64,000 nt of DNA, taken from the NCBI RefSeq assembly GCF_022430545.2, contig NZ_CP092488.2:1674001-1738000 (forward strand), in the 5' to 3' direction. Both the position numbers and the translations under genes were made by a program. Positions 1 to 7,873 of this stretch are shown here, in pieces (position 1 is the first letter of the stretch; each line of letters opens with the position of its first letter). The notes under the pieces are model-generated. The model did not search any database. It was not told the DNA's origin and was given only the letters and a program-made list of their open reading frames with translations. The stretch comes from Mycobacterium paraterrae (GTDB lineage Bacteria; Actinomycetota; Actinomycetes; Mycobacteriales; Mycobacteriaceae).

Positions 1-221
1 TCAAAACGATGAAAGCTCACACAGTTTCCTTAAAACTTCATGTGTATCTGCTGGACAACGGCTTCACGCGCTGAGAAGCGCGCTAGCCGCGACCATAATT
101 ACCAACGCCGTCAATTTAATCGAGGTTTCGTACTTGGTTGCGGCGTTAACCCTGGCTACGATGATCAGCAAATACTTTCGAGCAGTTATACGATCTACCT
201 AACTTGGTGGAGGTCTTATCG
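1..221. promoter_or_regulatory. espR upstream region
   Basis: No convincing gene is visible here. The stretch is clearly more AT-rich than the neighbouring coding DNA and leads into espR, so it probably holds the espR promoter. A strong ribosome binding site (GGTGGAGGTC, about 205-214) lies just before the espR ATG. EspR is known in M. tuberculosis to bind AT-rich intergenic DNA including its own promoter; autoregulation here is inferred from that. No exact -10/-35 pair was identified with confidence. Confidence 0.5.
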
Positions 222-620
222 ATGAGCACGACGTTTTCCGCCCGACTGAACCGGCTGTTCGACACGGTTTACCCGCCGGGACGGGGCCCGCATACCTCGG
301 CCGAAGTGATCGCGGCGCTGAAAGCAGAGGGAGTCACGATGTCGGCTCCGTACCTCTCGCAGCTACGTTCTGGCAACCGCACCAACCCGTCGTCCACCAC
401 GATGGCGGCCCTGGCTAATTTCTTCCGAATCAAACCCGCGTATTTCACCGACGACGAGTACTACGAGAAGCTCGATAAGGAGCTGTCGTGGTTGCTGGTG
501 ATGCGAGACGAGGGTGTCCGTCGGATCGCCATGGGTGCCAGCGAGCTGTCACCGGAGTCACGGGAAGACGTCGTTCACCATGTCGAAGAGCTTCGTCGCA
601 AGGAGCACCTGGACGCCTGA
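222..620 (+). CDS. espR: EspR, nucleoid-associated transcriptional regulator
   Basis: The product is 132 aa, the length of M. tuberculosis EspR (Rv3849), and aligns with it from the first residue (MSTTF, ARLNRLFDTVYPPGRGPHTSAE). An N-terminal XRE-type helix-turn-helix covers about residues 10-80, with the recognition-helix segment SAPYLSQLRSGNRTNPS. The C-terminal part is a dimerisation helix region and is less conserved. In the family EspR is a dimeric nucleoid-binding protein that activates espACD and so ESX-1 secretion. I chose the ATG at 222 because GGAGG lies directly upstream; an in-frame start at 204 would add six unconserved codons. ESX-1 itself is not present in this window, so its main target here is uncertain. 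Confidence 0.95.
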   Translation: MSTTFSARLNRLFDTVYPPGRGPHTSAEVIAALKAEGVTMSAPYLSQLRSGNRTNPSSTTMAALANFFRIKPAYFTDDEYYEKLDKELSWLLVMRDEGVRRIAMGASELSPESREDVVHHVEELRRKEHLDA

Positions 621-714
621 CCGCGATCGGCCCAACCGGCACGGTTAGGGTTGGCCCATCGATGCCGCACCGGCACCGCGATAGCCGATGAGATTCCGGG
701 GAGGTAGTGCGCGA

Positions 715-1371
715 ATGGGGCTGTTCGGCAAGCGAAAAACCCGCGCAACCCGCCGCGCCGAGGCCCGCGCTATCAAGGCCAAAGCCAAGCTCGAGGCCAA
801 GCTGGCCGCAAAAAACGACGTTCGTCGCTTCAAAGCAGCGCAGCGAGCCGAAACCAAGGCGCTACGCGAGCGGTTGAAGTCCCAGCGTGAGAGCGACCAG
901 ACCGCCCTTAAAGTCGCCGAAGCCAATCTGAAGGCGGTCCGCGAAGGAGCGCTGCTGTCGCCGACGCGCGTCCGCCGGTTGCTGACGGTGTCACGCCTGC
1001 TCGCCCCGGTTCTGGTGCCGGTGGCCTACCGCATCGCCACCGCGGCGCGGGGGCTGATCGATCAGCGCCGCGCCGACCAGCTCGGAGTGCCGCTGGCCCA
1101 GATCGGCCGATTCTCTGGAAGCGGTGGACGGCTCTCGGCGCGCATCGCCGGCGCCGAGCAGTCGCTGCGATCCATCCAGCAGAACAAGCCCAAGGATCCT
1201 GAAACCGGCCAGTTCGTGGCCGCGATCTCCGAACGACTCTCCGACTTGGCGGCCGCCGTCACCGCCGCGGAAAACATGCCGGCAGCCCGCCGCCGCGGCG
1301 CCCACGCCGCGATCACGCGCCAGCTCGACGAGATCGACGCCGACCTGATGGCACGCCTCGGATTGACCTGA
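715..1371 (+). CDS. Conserved DUF6474-type protein (Rv3850-like)
   Basis: This 218-aa protein matches the size and position of Rv3850, directly after espR. The N-terminal 90 residues are very Lys/Arg/Ala/Glu-rich (GKRKTRATRRAEARAIKAK) and look like a long charged coiled coil. A short hydrophobic stretch near residues 100-115 (LLAPVLVPVAYRIATAA) could be membrane-associated. The C-terminal half is helical and charged. No catalytic motif is visible and the function is unknown. The ATG at 715 follows GGGGAGG and gives exactly the length of the H37Rv protein; an in-frame start at 688 is less likely. Confidence 0.8.
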   Translation: MGLFGKRKTRATRRAEARAIKAKAKLEAKLAAKNDVRRFKAAQRAETKALRERLKSQRESDQTALKVAEANLKAVREGALLSPTRVRRLLTVSRLLAPVLVPVAYRIATAARGLIDQRRADQLGVPLAQIGRFSGSGGRLSARIAGAEQSLRSIQQNKPKDPETGQFVAAISERLSDLAAAVTAAENMPAARRRGAHAAITRQLDEIDADLMARLGLT

Positions 1372-1406
1372 GAACCGGACCCTCTGAAGACAGGAGCGCA
1401 ACCCCA

Positions 1407-2087
1407 ATGCCTTCTTCTCGCAGGATCATTCGCCGCAGCCTGATCGGAACGTCCGTGGCCGCGATGCTCTGCCTCGGCCCGGCCGCTGCGGCGTCAGCCC
1501 ATGTCCAGGCCAGCAGCGACGACGCGTCGCGAGGTGGCTACGCGACGGTTAGCTTCCAGGTGCCCAACGAGTCCACGACGGGTTCGCCGACCACGACGGT
1601 GACCATTGACCTGTCAAACGTCAGCGCCGTGCGGACCGAGACCAAGCCCGGATGGGACGCCAAGATCGACCGCGACGGCGACAAAGTTCGCTCGGTGACG
1701 TGGACCGCCGCACCAAACGCTGGCATCCCGGTCGACCAGTTCGACGTCTTCCGGATCACCGCAAAGCTGCCCGAGGCCGACTCGGTCAGCTTCCCCGCGA
1801 CCCAGACCTACGCCGACAACACCGAAGTGAAGTGGGACCAGGCAGCCACCCCGGGCGGTGCTGAGCCGGAACATCCCGCCCCGACGCTGGCGCTGTCCGC
1901 TGGCTCGGCATCGAAGTCTGCTCAACAGACGGCCCCGACCACCTCGGCCGCGCCCACTGCCAGTGCCAACCCGGCGGAACCCCAGCCGCGAAAGGTCGTG
2001 GACACCACCAGCCGGATCCTCGCCGGTGCGGCCCTGCTCGTCGGCGCGCTCGGCGTCGGCCTCGCGTTGGTCGTGCGGCGGCCGTGA
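1407..2087 (+). CDS. YcnI/DUF1775 family copper-associated exported protein
   Basis: This is a 226-aa exported protein. A signal peptide runs to about residue 32 (RRIIRRSLIGTSVAAMLCLGPAAAASA) and is followed at once by His-33, as expected for the YcnI family, where the mature N-terminal His helps bind copper. The DUF1775 beta domain follows (HVQASSDDASRGGYATVSFQVPNE... about 33-150), then an Ala/Pro/Thr-rich linker and a C-terminal transmembrane helix (about 200-222) with a short RRP tail. The next gene encodes a CopC-domain protein and overlaps it by four bases (GTGA), so the two are co-translated. Copper handling at the cell envelope is inferred from both families. Confidence 0.85.
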   Translation: MPSSRRIIRRSLIGTSVAAMLCLGPAAAASAHVQASSDDASRGGYATVSFQVPNESTTGSPTTTVTIDLSNVSAVRTETKPGWDAKIDRDGDKVRSVTWTAAPNAGIPVDQFDVFRITAKLPEADSVSFPATQTYADNTEVKWDQAATPGGAEPEHPAPTLALSAGSASKSAQQTAPTTSAAPTASANPAEPQPRKVVDTTSRILAGAALLVGALGVGLALVVRRP

Positions 2088-2599
2088 GCCTTCGGGCTCA
2101 CTTGGTTGCAGTGTTGCTGCTCCTATCCGCGGCCGTGTTCACGACGACGCTGTCCGCCGGGCCGGCCAGCGCTCACGCTGCTCGCGTGTCGGCCGAGCCG
2201 GCCGCCAACGCAACAGTCGCCGCCGGGCCGGTGCGGGTCAGCGCGACCTTCAACGAGGACCTGCAGACGACCTTCGCCGCAATGACCGTTGTCGGGCCGG
2301 ACGGCAACCTGTGGACGACAGGCGATCCGCAGGTGCACGGGACGTCGGTCAGTGTCGGCGTGCGCCCGCTGGGCCCAGTCGGCAACTACACGGTCAACTA
2401 CCGGGTGACCTCAGCCGACGGCCACGTCGTCGCCGGATCCTGGTCATTCCGGTTGACGGTGCCAGGAACCGGCACTCCCGGACCGTCGGCGCAGGCCCCT
2501 CGCGACTCAGCCGACGACCTCCCGATCTGGCCGTTCGTCCTCGGCGCGGTGATCCTGGTCGGCGGTGGTGCACTCTGGGCGCTGCGAAATAAGCCTTGA
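2084..2599 (+). CDS. CopC-domain copper resistance-like exported protein
   Basis: This 171-aa protein has a signal peptide of about 30 residues ending in SAHA, so the mature protein begins with the His that in CopC proteins coordinates Cu(II). The CopC Ig-like domain follows (about 31-125), including the conserved segment TSADGHVVAGSWSFRL with its second His. A C-terminal transmembrane helix (PFVLGAVILVGGGALWAL) anchors it. There is no fused CopD domain. The GTG start overlaps the stop of the YcnI gene. This resembles the YcnI-CopC pairs found in actinobacteria. I infer a role in copper import or buffering in the cell wall space. Confidence 0.87.
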   Translation: MSLRAHLVAVLLLLSAAVFTTTLSAGPASAHAARVSAEPAANATVAAGPVRVSATFNEDLQTTFAAMTVVGPDGNLWTTGDPQVHGTSVSVGVRPLGPVGNYTVNYRVTSADGHVVAGSWSFRLTVPGTGTPGPSAQAPRDSADDLPIWPFVLGAVILVGGGALWALRNKP

Positions 2600-2676
2600 C
2601 CAGCACCGTCCATCGGCCGCCAGGCCGCTGGCATGATGGATTCGAGACCGACGAGAATGGCAAAGGAGCTTCCCGG

Positions 2677-3132
2677 ATGGCCGACCCGCAGGATCGCCCG
2701 CACGACGCGCCCGACCCCGCGCCGGAACCACCCTTGAACACACCCGAACCACCCACCGACGCGACGGGTAAACCGGTCAAAAAGGCTCCCGCCAAGAAAG
2801 TCGCGAAGAAGGCTGCACCGGCGAAGGCGGCGAAGAAAGCCGCTGCCAAAAAGGTGCCCGCAAAGAAGGCCCCGGCCAAGAAGGCGCCGGCCAAAAAAGC
2901 TACCGCGAAGAAGATCGCGCCTCCCACGCCGGAATCTAACGGCCAACTCGCTGCCGCCGCTAAAGATGTTGCCGCACAAGCAAAGTCGACAGTCGAAGCG
3001 GCCAGCAACCCGCTGCCGGCGCACCGCGCACCAGAGACTGCGGGCCGCTCCCCCGTACCGTTTGCGGTCGCCATCGCGATCAGCGTCTTGGCGATCCTGC
3101 TGGTGCGCCAGCTGCGTCGCGAGGATGACTAG
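2677..3132 (+). CDS. hns: Membrane-anchored histone-like protein Hns (Rv3852-like)
   Basis: This is a 151-aa protein. The acidic/Pro-rich N-terminus MADPQDRP is followed by a Lys/Ala/Pro repeat tract (PAKKA-type repeats, about residues 30-85), then the conserved segment NGQLAAAAKDVAAQAKSTVE, and finally a C-terminal transmembrane helix (VPFAVAIAISVLAILLV). This is the architecture of M. tuberculosis Rv3852 (134 aa there), described as an H-NS-like DNA-binding protein with a membrane anchor. The PAKK tract is slightly longer here. The start at 2677 has AAGGAG upstream; a longer in-frame reading from 2596 would add 27 unconserved residues. It lies between copC and rraA. Confidence 0.9.
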   Translation: MADPQDRPHDAPDPAPEPPLNTPEPPTDATGKPVKKAPAKKVAKKAAPAKAAKKAAAKKVPAKKAPAKKAPAKKATAKKIAPPTPESNGQLAAAAKDVAAQAKSTVEAASNPLPAHRAPETAGRSPVPFAVAIAISVLAILLVRQLRREDD

Positions 3133-3142
3133 CATTCCATCG

Positions 3143-3634
3143 GTGACTGTGAATTTCCGTCCCACGGCCGACCTGGTCGATGACATCGGGCCTAACGTGC
3201 GAAGCTGCGACGTCCAGTTTCGCCAGTTCGGCGGGCGCGCTGAGTTCGCCGGACCCATCCGCACGGTCCGTTGCCATCAGGACAACGCGCTGCTGAAGTC
3301 GGTGCTCTCGGAGGCCGGCGACGGCGGGGTGCTGGTGATCGACGGCGGCGGCTCGCTGCATACGGCGCTGGTGGGCGACGTGATCGCTGAGCTGGCCCGC
3401 TCCAACGGTTGGGCGGGGCTCATCGTCAGCGGCGCGGTGCGCGACGCCGCGGCCCTGCGCGGTCTCGACCTCGGCATCAAGGCGCTGGGCACCAACCCCC
3501 GCAAAAGCGGCAAGACCGGCGCCGGTGAGCGCGACGTGACGATCAGCCTCGGTGGAGTGGATTTCGTTCCGGGTGACATCGCCTACAGCGACGATGACGG
3601 GATCGTCATCGTCGCTGCGGCGGAGGCGAACTAA
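3143..3634 (+). CDS. rraA: RraA-like regulator / 4-hydroxy-4-methyl-2-oxoglutarate aldolase family
   Basis: This is a 163-aa RraA-family protein (Rv3853 counterpart, formerly called MenG). The family fold is visible in RPTADLVDDIGPNVRSCD, GGRAEFAGPI, the GGVLVIDGGGSLHTALVGD loop, and GLIVSGAVRDAAALRGLDLG. The Arg-Asp pair and upstream Asp residues fit the metal/pyruvate site of the aldolase branch. Whether it inhibits RNase E or acts as an aldolase cannot be told from sequence. The GTG at 3143 matches the N-terminus of the H37Rv protein; an ATG at 3125 is an in-frame alternative that overlaps the hns stop. It converges with ethA and the stop codons overlap. Confidence 0.88.
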   Translation: MTVNFRPTADLVDDIGPNVRSCDVQFRQFGGRAEFAGPIRTVRCHQDNALLKSVLSEAGDGGVLVIDGGGSLHTALVGDVIAELARSNGWAGLIVSGAVRDAAALRGLDLGIKALGTNPRKSGKTGAGERDVTISLGGVDFVPGDIAYSDDDGIVIVAAAEAN

Positions 3635-5100
3635 ACGGTCAGTGCAGCAGGCTTCTTCGCGAACTGCAGAGCTTCGTCGTCGACCTTGCCGCGCCGGATC
3701 AGCTGCAGGTCCAAGAAGTAGTTCTGCTTGAGACACCACGGCGGTACCGAGCCGCCCTTAGGCAGGTAGTCCAACGCCCGCAGCACGTAGCCGGGGGTGA
3801 AGTCCATCAGCGGACGCTCGTCGACCGAGTTGCCCGGGTGTTGCGGCACCACGGTCTCGTAGCCGTTCTCGTCCATGTAATTGAGGACGCGGCAGACGAA
3901 CTCGGACACCAGGTCGGCTTTCAGCGTCCAGGACGCATTGGTGTAGCCGATGGTGAACGCCATGTTCGGCATGCCGGTCAGCATCATGCCCTTGTAGGCC
4001 ATCAGCTGGTTGAGTTCAACCTGCTCGCCGTTGCGCCGGATCTCGGCGCCGCCGAACAGCTGCAGGTTCAAACCGGTTGCGGTGATGATGATGTCCGCGT
4101 CGATCTCCTTGCCCGAACCCAGTTTGATCCCGGTCTTGGTGAACCGGTCGATGGTGTCGGTGACGACGTCGGCCTGGCCCTTGCGGATGGTCTTGAAGAG
4201 GTCCCCGTTCGGTGCCAGGCACAGCCGCTGGTCCCACGGGTTGTAGCTCGGGCCGAAGTGCTTTTCGACGTCGTAGCCCTCCGGCAGCCGCCGCTTGGCC
4301 ATGGTCAGCAGCGTCTTGCGCATCTGCTTGGGGAACTTGCGAGAGAACTGGTATTGGAAGGTGCTGAACGCGATCCACCTCCACCGGGTGGCGACGTTGG
4401 CCAATCGTTTGGGCAGCAGCTTCTTGGCCTGCTCGGCGAACGGGTCGTTCAACGGCAGCGATCCGATGTAGCTCGGCGAGCGCTGCAGCATCGTCACGTG
4501 CCCGGCGCCCGTCTTGACCAGCGACGGGATCAGCGTGATCGAGGTGGCGCCCGAGCCGATCACGACGATCTTCTTGCCCGCGTAGTCCAGGTCCTCCGGC
4601 CAGTGCTGCGGGTGAATGATGGTGCCCTCGAAGTCGTCGTAGCCCTCGAACTTCGGCAGGTAGCCCTCGTCGTAGTTGTAGTAACCGCTGCACGCGAACA
4701 GGAAAGAACAGGTGAGTTCTTCTTTCTGGCCGTCGTTGTCGACGGTCAGGGTCCACTGGTTCTGCGCGTCGGACCACTCGGCGGCCAGCACCCGGTGGCG
4801 GTAGCGAATGTTCTTGTCGATGCCGTTCTCGGTGGCGGCTTCCTTGATGTAGGCCTTGATCGACGCGCCGTCGGCGATCGAGGTCGTGGACTCCCACGGC
4901 TTGAACCGGAAGCCGAGCGTGAACATGTCCGAGTCGGACCGAATCCCGGGGTATTTGAACAGGTCCCAAGTGCCGCCCAGGTCGTCGCGGCGCTCGAGGA
5001 TGGCGTAGCTCTTGGTTGGGCAGCGGTCCTGCAGATGCCAGGCCGCGCTGATGCCGGAGATGCCGGCGCCGACGATCACAACGTCGAGATGTTCAGTCAT
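3631..5100 (-). CDS. ethA: EthA, FAD-dependent Baeyer-Villiger monooxygenase
   Basis: This 489-aa protein equals M. tuberculosis EthA in length. It has an N-terminal FAD Rossmann motif (VGAGISG, residues 10-16), the BVMO fingerprint FEGTIIHPQHW at 157-167 (FxGxxxHxxxW), and a NADPH Rossmann motif (VIGSGATS). In the family it uses NADPH, FAD and O2 to oxidise ketones and S-oxygenate thioamides, and so bioactivates ethionamide. It is transcribed divergently from ethR across a 77-bp region holding the EthR operator. I chose the ATG at 5100 by alignment (MTEHLDVVIVGAG); the in-frame codon three residues upstream is not needed. Confidence 0.95.
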   Translation of the reverse strand: MTEHLDVVIVGAGISGISAAWHLQDRCPTKSYAILERRDDLGGTWDLFKYPGIRSDSDMFTLGFRFKPWESTTSIADGASIKAYIKEAATENGIDKNIRYRHRVLAAEWSDAQNQWTLTVDNDGQKEELTCSFLFACSGYYNYDEGYLPKFEGYDDFEGTIIHPQHWPEDLDYAGKKIVVIGSGATSITLIPSLVKTGAGHVTMLQRSPSYIGSLPLNDPFAEQAKKLLPKRLANVATRWRWIAFSTFQYQFSRKFPKQMRKTLLTMAKRRLPEGYDVEKHFGPSYNPWDQRLCLAPNGDLFKTIRKGQADVVTDTIDRFTKTGIKLGSGKEIDADIIITATGLNLQLFGGAEIRRNGEQVELNQLMAYKGMMLTGMPNMAFTIGYTNASWTLKADLVSEFVCRVLNYMDENGYETVVPQHPGNSVDERPLMDFTPGYVLRALDYLPKGGSVPPWCLKQNYFLDLQLIRRGKVDDEALQFAKKPAALTV

Positions 5101-5141
5101 GGGCGTCACGCTATCAACGCCATGTCGAATGAGTCAACACC

Positions 5142-5160
5142 CTGTCGAAAGTATCGACAG
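5142..5160. promoter_or_regulatory. EthR operator dyad in the ethA-ethR intergenic region
   Basis: An inverted repeat CTGTCGA-N5-TCGACAG occupies 5142-5160. A related half-site ATGTCGAATG lies about 20 bp to its left, so the 77-bp divergent region carries repeated TGTCGA elements. EthR is known to bind a long (about 55 bp) operator between ethA and ethR as several dimers and to repress both genes. The palindrome is directly visible; its use by EthR is inferred from position and family knowledge. Confidence 0.75.
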
Positions 5161-5177
5161 CATGTAAAGTAGCGCGG

Positions 5178-5819
5178 GTGGCGACCGTCAGCTCAAACCG
5201 ATCTTCCCGGGGTCGACGCTCGGCGCGCCCATCGGGCGACGACCGAGAGCTCGCGATTCTCGCCACCGCGGAGCGCCTGCTGGAGGAGCGCAGCTTCGCC
5301 GATATTTCGGTGGACGACCTGGCCAGGGGAGCGGGCTTATCCCGGCCGACGTTCTACTTCTATTTCAAATCCAAAGAGGACGTGCTGCTCTCGCTGCTCG
5401 AGCCGCTGATCACCCGCGCGGACGCCGAGTACAACGGCGCGGCGCAGCGCCTCCCCGCGGATCCGCGGCGAGTGTGGCGCGCGGGTATCAAGGCCTTCTT
5501 CGTGGCCTTCGACTCACACCGCGCGGTCGCCCGGGCGGGTGCGGAGGCGGTATCTCATAGCGCCGAGGTTCGTGCGGTCTGGTCGGGCTTCATGCAGAAG
5601 TGGATCGATCAGACCGCAGCTCTGATCGTCGCCGAGCGGGCACGCGGCGCCGCGCCGGAGACCATCCCGGCAGCGGACCTGGCTACCTCGCTCAATCAGA
5701 TGAACGAGCGCGCGATGATGGCGGCGCTGTCAGACGAGCGCCCGGCGGTAGATCATGACCGTGTCGTGGACACTCTCGCCCATATCTGGGTGACCAGCAT
5801 CTACGGCGAACCGGTCTAA
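5178..5819 (+). CDS. ethR: EthR, TetR-family repressor of ethA
   Basis: This is a 213-aa TetR-family protein. The N-terminus is a basic Ser/Arg-rich tail; the HTH lies at about residues 25-75, with the family signature FADISVDDLARGAGLSRPT followed by FYFYFKSKEDVL. The ligand-binding core follows, with the WRAGIKAFFVAF and MNERAMMAALSDE segments found in M. tuberculosis EthR (216 aa). It is divergent from ethA and represses it in known mycobacteria. The start is a GTG at 5178. Position, length and sequence all agree. Confidence 0.95.
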   Translation: MATVSSNRSSRGRRSARPSGDDRELAILATAERLLEERSFADISVDDLARGAGLSRPTFYFYFKSKEDVLLSLLEPLITRADAEYNGAAQRLPADPRRVWRAGIKAFFVAFDSHRAVARAGAEAVSHSAEVRAVWSGFMQKWIDQTAALIVAERARGAAPETIPAADLATSLNQMNERAMMAALSDERPAVDHDRVVDTLAHIWVTSIYGEPV

Positions 5820-5842
5820 ACGACTTCCGTCGGCCCGGCGTG

Positions 5843-5856
5843 CGAACATATGTTCG
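5843..5856. promoter_or_regulatory. Candidate LexA/SOS box overlapping the dinB3 start
   Basis: CGAACATATGTTCG is a perfect 14-bp palindrome and matches the mycobacterial LexA consensus core (GAAC-N4-GTTC, ideally TCGAAC-N4-GTTCGA) with only the outermost bases differing. It covers the ATG start codon of the following DNA polymerase IV gene. LexA bound here would block transcription initiation, especially of a leaderless transcript. The sequence match is direct; SOS control is inferred. Confidence 0.6.
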
Positions 5857-7064
5857 TGTCAGCATCGGGTGGTGAGGCTGCGATCCTGCACGCGGACCTC
5901 GACTCGTTCTATGCCTCCGTCGAACAGCGCGACGACCCCTCGTTGCGCGACCGGCCCGTGATCGTCGGCGGCGGCGTGGTGCTGGCAGCCAGCTACGAGG
6001 CCAAGGCCTACGGCGTGCGCACCGCGATGGGCGGCGCCCACGCCCGCCGATTGTGCCCGCACGCCGTCGTAGTCCCGCCGCGGATGTCGGCATACAGCCA
6101 GGCCAGCGACGCGGTATTCGAGGTATTCCGCGACACCTCCCCGTTGGTGGAGGCCTTATCGGTGGACGAGGCGTTCATCGACGTCAGCGGACTGCGGCGG
6201 GTTTCTGGTACGCCGGTACAGATCGCCGCCCGGCTGCGTAGCGACGTGCGGGAGCGGGTCGGACTGCCGATCACCGTGGGCATCGCGCGGACCAAGTTCC
6301 TCGCCAAGGTCGCCAGCCAGGAAGCTAAACCGGACGGGCTGCTGCTGGTTCCACCTGGCCGCGAGCTCGCATTCCTGCATCCGCTGCCGGTGCGCCGGTT
6401 GTGGGGCGTTGGCGCGGTGACTGCCGACAAGCTGCGGTCGCATGGCGTCGAGACCGTGGCCGACGTGGCCGAGCTCAGCGAGTCGATGCTGGCGTCGATG
6501 GTCGGCTCGGCCATGGGTCGCCAGCTCTACGCGCTGTCGCGCAACATCGACCGCCGTCGGGTGACCACCGGCGTTCGCCGCCGTTCTGTCGGTGCTCAGC
6601 GGGCACTCGGCCGCGCCGGCAACACGATGTCACCGGCCGAGGTCGACGCGGTGGTGATCGGTTTGATCGATCGGATCTCCAGCCGGATGCGCGCCGCCGG
6701 GCGGACCGGCCGGACAGTCACCTTGCGGTTGCGGTTCAACGATTTTGGCCGAGCCACCCGGTCGCACACGCTGCCGTGGGCCACCTCCTCGACGCAGGCC
6801 CTCCTCGAAGCGGCGCGGCAACTGGTGACCGCCGCGGCGCCACTGATCGCCGAACGCGGGCTGACGCTGGTCGGGTTTGCGATCTCCGAGATTGACCGCG
6901 CCGGCGCCGAGCAACTGAGCCTGCCGTTCAGCACGCGGGCCGAGCCCGCTCTCGTCGACGCCGCGGTCGACCAGGTGCGTCGCCGTTACGGCAAGGCGGC
7001 GCTGACCCGCGGCGTGCTGGTAGGTCGTGACGCCGGCCTGGAGATGCCGCACCTGCCCGACTGA
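5850..7064 (+). CDS. dinB: DNA polymerase IV, DinB3-type Y-family polymerase
   Basis: This is a 404-aa Y-family translesion polymerase. Palm catalytic acids are present: Asp-16 and Asp-18 in ILHADLDSFYASVE, and the Asp-Glu pair in LSVDEAFIDVSG. The fingers and thumb follow, with an HhH region (LWGVGAVTADKLRSHGVE), then the little-finger domain. A C-terminal QLSLPF motif near residue 368 fits a beta-clamp-binding peptide. Its place next to ethR matches my recollection of the DinB3 locus of M. smegmatis; H37Rv lacks it here. A LexA-like palindrome covers the ATG. An in-frame GTG two codons later is an alternative start. Confidence 0.9.
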   Translation: MFVSASGGEAAILHADLDSFYASVEQRDDPSLRDRPVIVGGGVVLAASYEAKAYGVRTAMGGAHARRLCPHAVVVPPRMSAYSQASDAVFEVFRDTSPLVEALSVDEAFIDVSGLRRVSGTPVQIAARLRSDVRERVGLPITVGIARTKFLAKVASQEAKPDGLLLVPPGRELAFLHPLPVRRLWGVGAVTADKLRSHGVETVADVAELSESMLASMVGSAMGRQLYALSRNIDRRRVTTGVRRRSVGAQRALGRAGNTMSPAEVDAVVIGLIDRISSRMRAAGRTGRTVTLRLRFNDFGRATRSHTLPWATSSTQALLEAARQLVTAAAPLIAERGLTLVGFAISEIDRAGAEQLSLPFSTRAEPALVDAAVDQVRRRYGKAALTRGVLVGRDAGLEMPHLPD

Positions 7065-7105
7065 ATAACTGCCGAACGTGCCCGCATATGCCACGCTTTC
7101 GCCTT

Positions 7106-7822
7106 ATGAGCGATGAGACGCCGCAGGCAGACGGTGGGCCGCCGGAGGCTCCCGGCGATCCGAAGCCTCCGCCGCCTGCTCCTGAACCTTCCGAGACGTC
7201 CGAGCAGGCCAGTGAACCAGCGGACGGGCCGCCGGAACCCAAGAAACCGCGGTCCAGCGAATTCTGGGTGGCGGTCGTGAGTTCCGCGATCGCAGCGGTC
7301 GGGGTCGCCGCCACTGCGACCGTTGGAATCTGGGCGGCGCAGCTTTCCTACAAGGCCTCAGCCAACCAGGCGGCCGCCGAGACGGAACGGGCACGCATCC
7401 AATTCAGCAGAGAGCAAAGAAAAACCGTCTACCTTGACTTTCTCGACACCCAACAAACACTTCACGACCAAGCGCTGCTGCTATGGGGACTCATGAAGGT
7501 GTATGAGGACGACCCATCGGTCTCTGATCAACTGCATCAAAAGCTGGATGCATATTTCAAGACGTGGGACGAAGTTCCGCGAGTGAACAACGCCGCCAAC
7601 CTATTCGCCTCGCACGAGGTCTATCGGATCATGATCGAATGGACGAAATACGACAACGAGGTACACGGGCATATCCTCGATCTCATCAAAATCCTCGACG
7701 ACGAGGATCGACTGCCACCGGACCTTGTCGCCAAATTCGGCAAGCTCATCGCTCAGGAGAATCAACCGAGCCCGCGAACCTTCGAACTCGCCGCACAGGT
7801 CGACCTCGGCGTCGTCAGATAG
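7106..7822 (+). CDS. Single-pass membrane protein of unknown function
   Basis: This 238-aa product is not recognised. It has a Pro/Glu-rich disordered N-terminus (about 1-50), one transmembrane helix (FWVAVVSSAIAAVGVAATATVGIWAA, about 54-78), then a helical charged domain. The layout is similar to small 'TM plus cytosolic helical domain' proteins that sometimes accompany phage-defence or toxin genes, but no specific family motif is seen. Base composition falls in the second half, with many A-rich codons unlike the neighbouring genes, so recent transfer is possible. The ATG at 7106 is preferred to an in-frame ATG at 7088, whose extra six codons look like 5' leader. It is followed by a gene remnant on the other strand. 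Confidence 0.65.
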   Translation: MSDETPQADGGPPEAPGDPKPPPPAPEPSETSEQASEPADGPPEPKKPRSSEFWVAVVSSAIAAVGVAATATVGIWAAQLSYKASANQAAAETERARIQFSREQRKTVYLDFLDTQQTLHDQALLLWGLMKVYEDDPSVSDQLHQKLDAYFKTWDEVPRVNNAANLFASHEVYRIMIEWTKYDNEVHGHILDLIKILDDEDRLPPDLVAKFGKLIAQENQPSPRTFELAAQVDLGVVR

Positions 7823-7873
7823 GTCGGCTACCACGTCCCGTTATCGCCGTGGCAACCGTTTGATTGCTCAACC

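Noticed and set aside
40..225. 61-codon frame upstream of espR
   Set aside because: No ribosome site, AT-rich regulatory DNA and a translation without coherent composition.
3838..5172. Long plus-strand frame of 444 codons opposite ethA
   Set aside because: It is antisense to a clear EthA with full motifs; its translation is His/Gln/Gly-rich with no domain, as expected from high GC.
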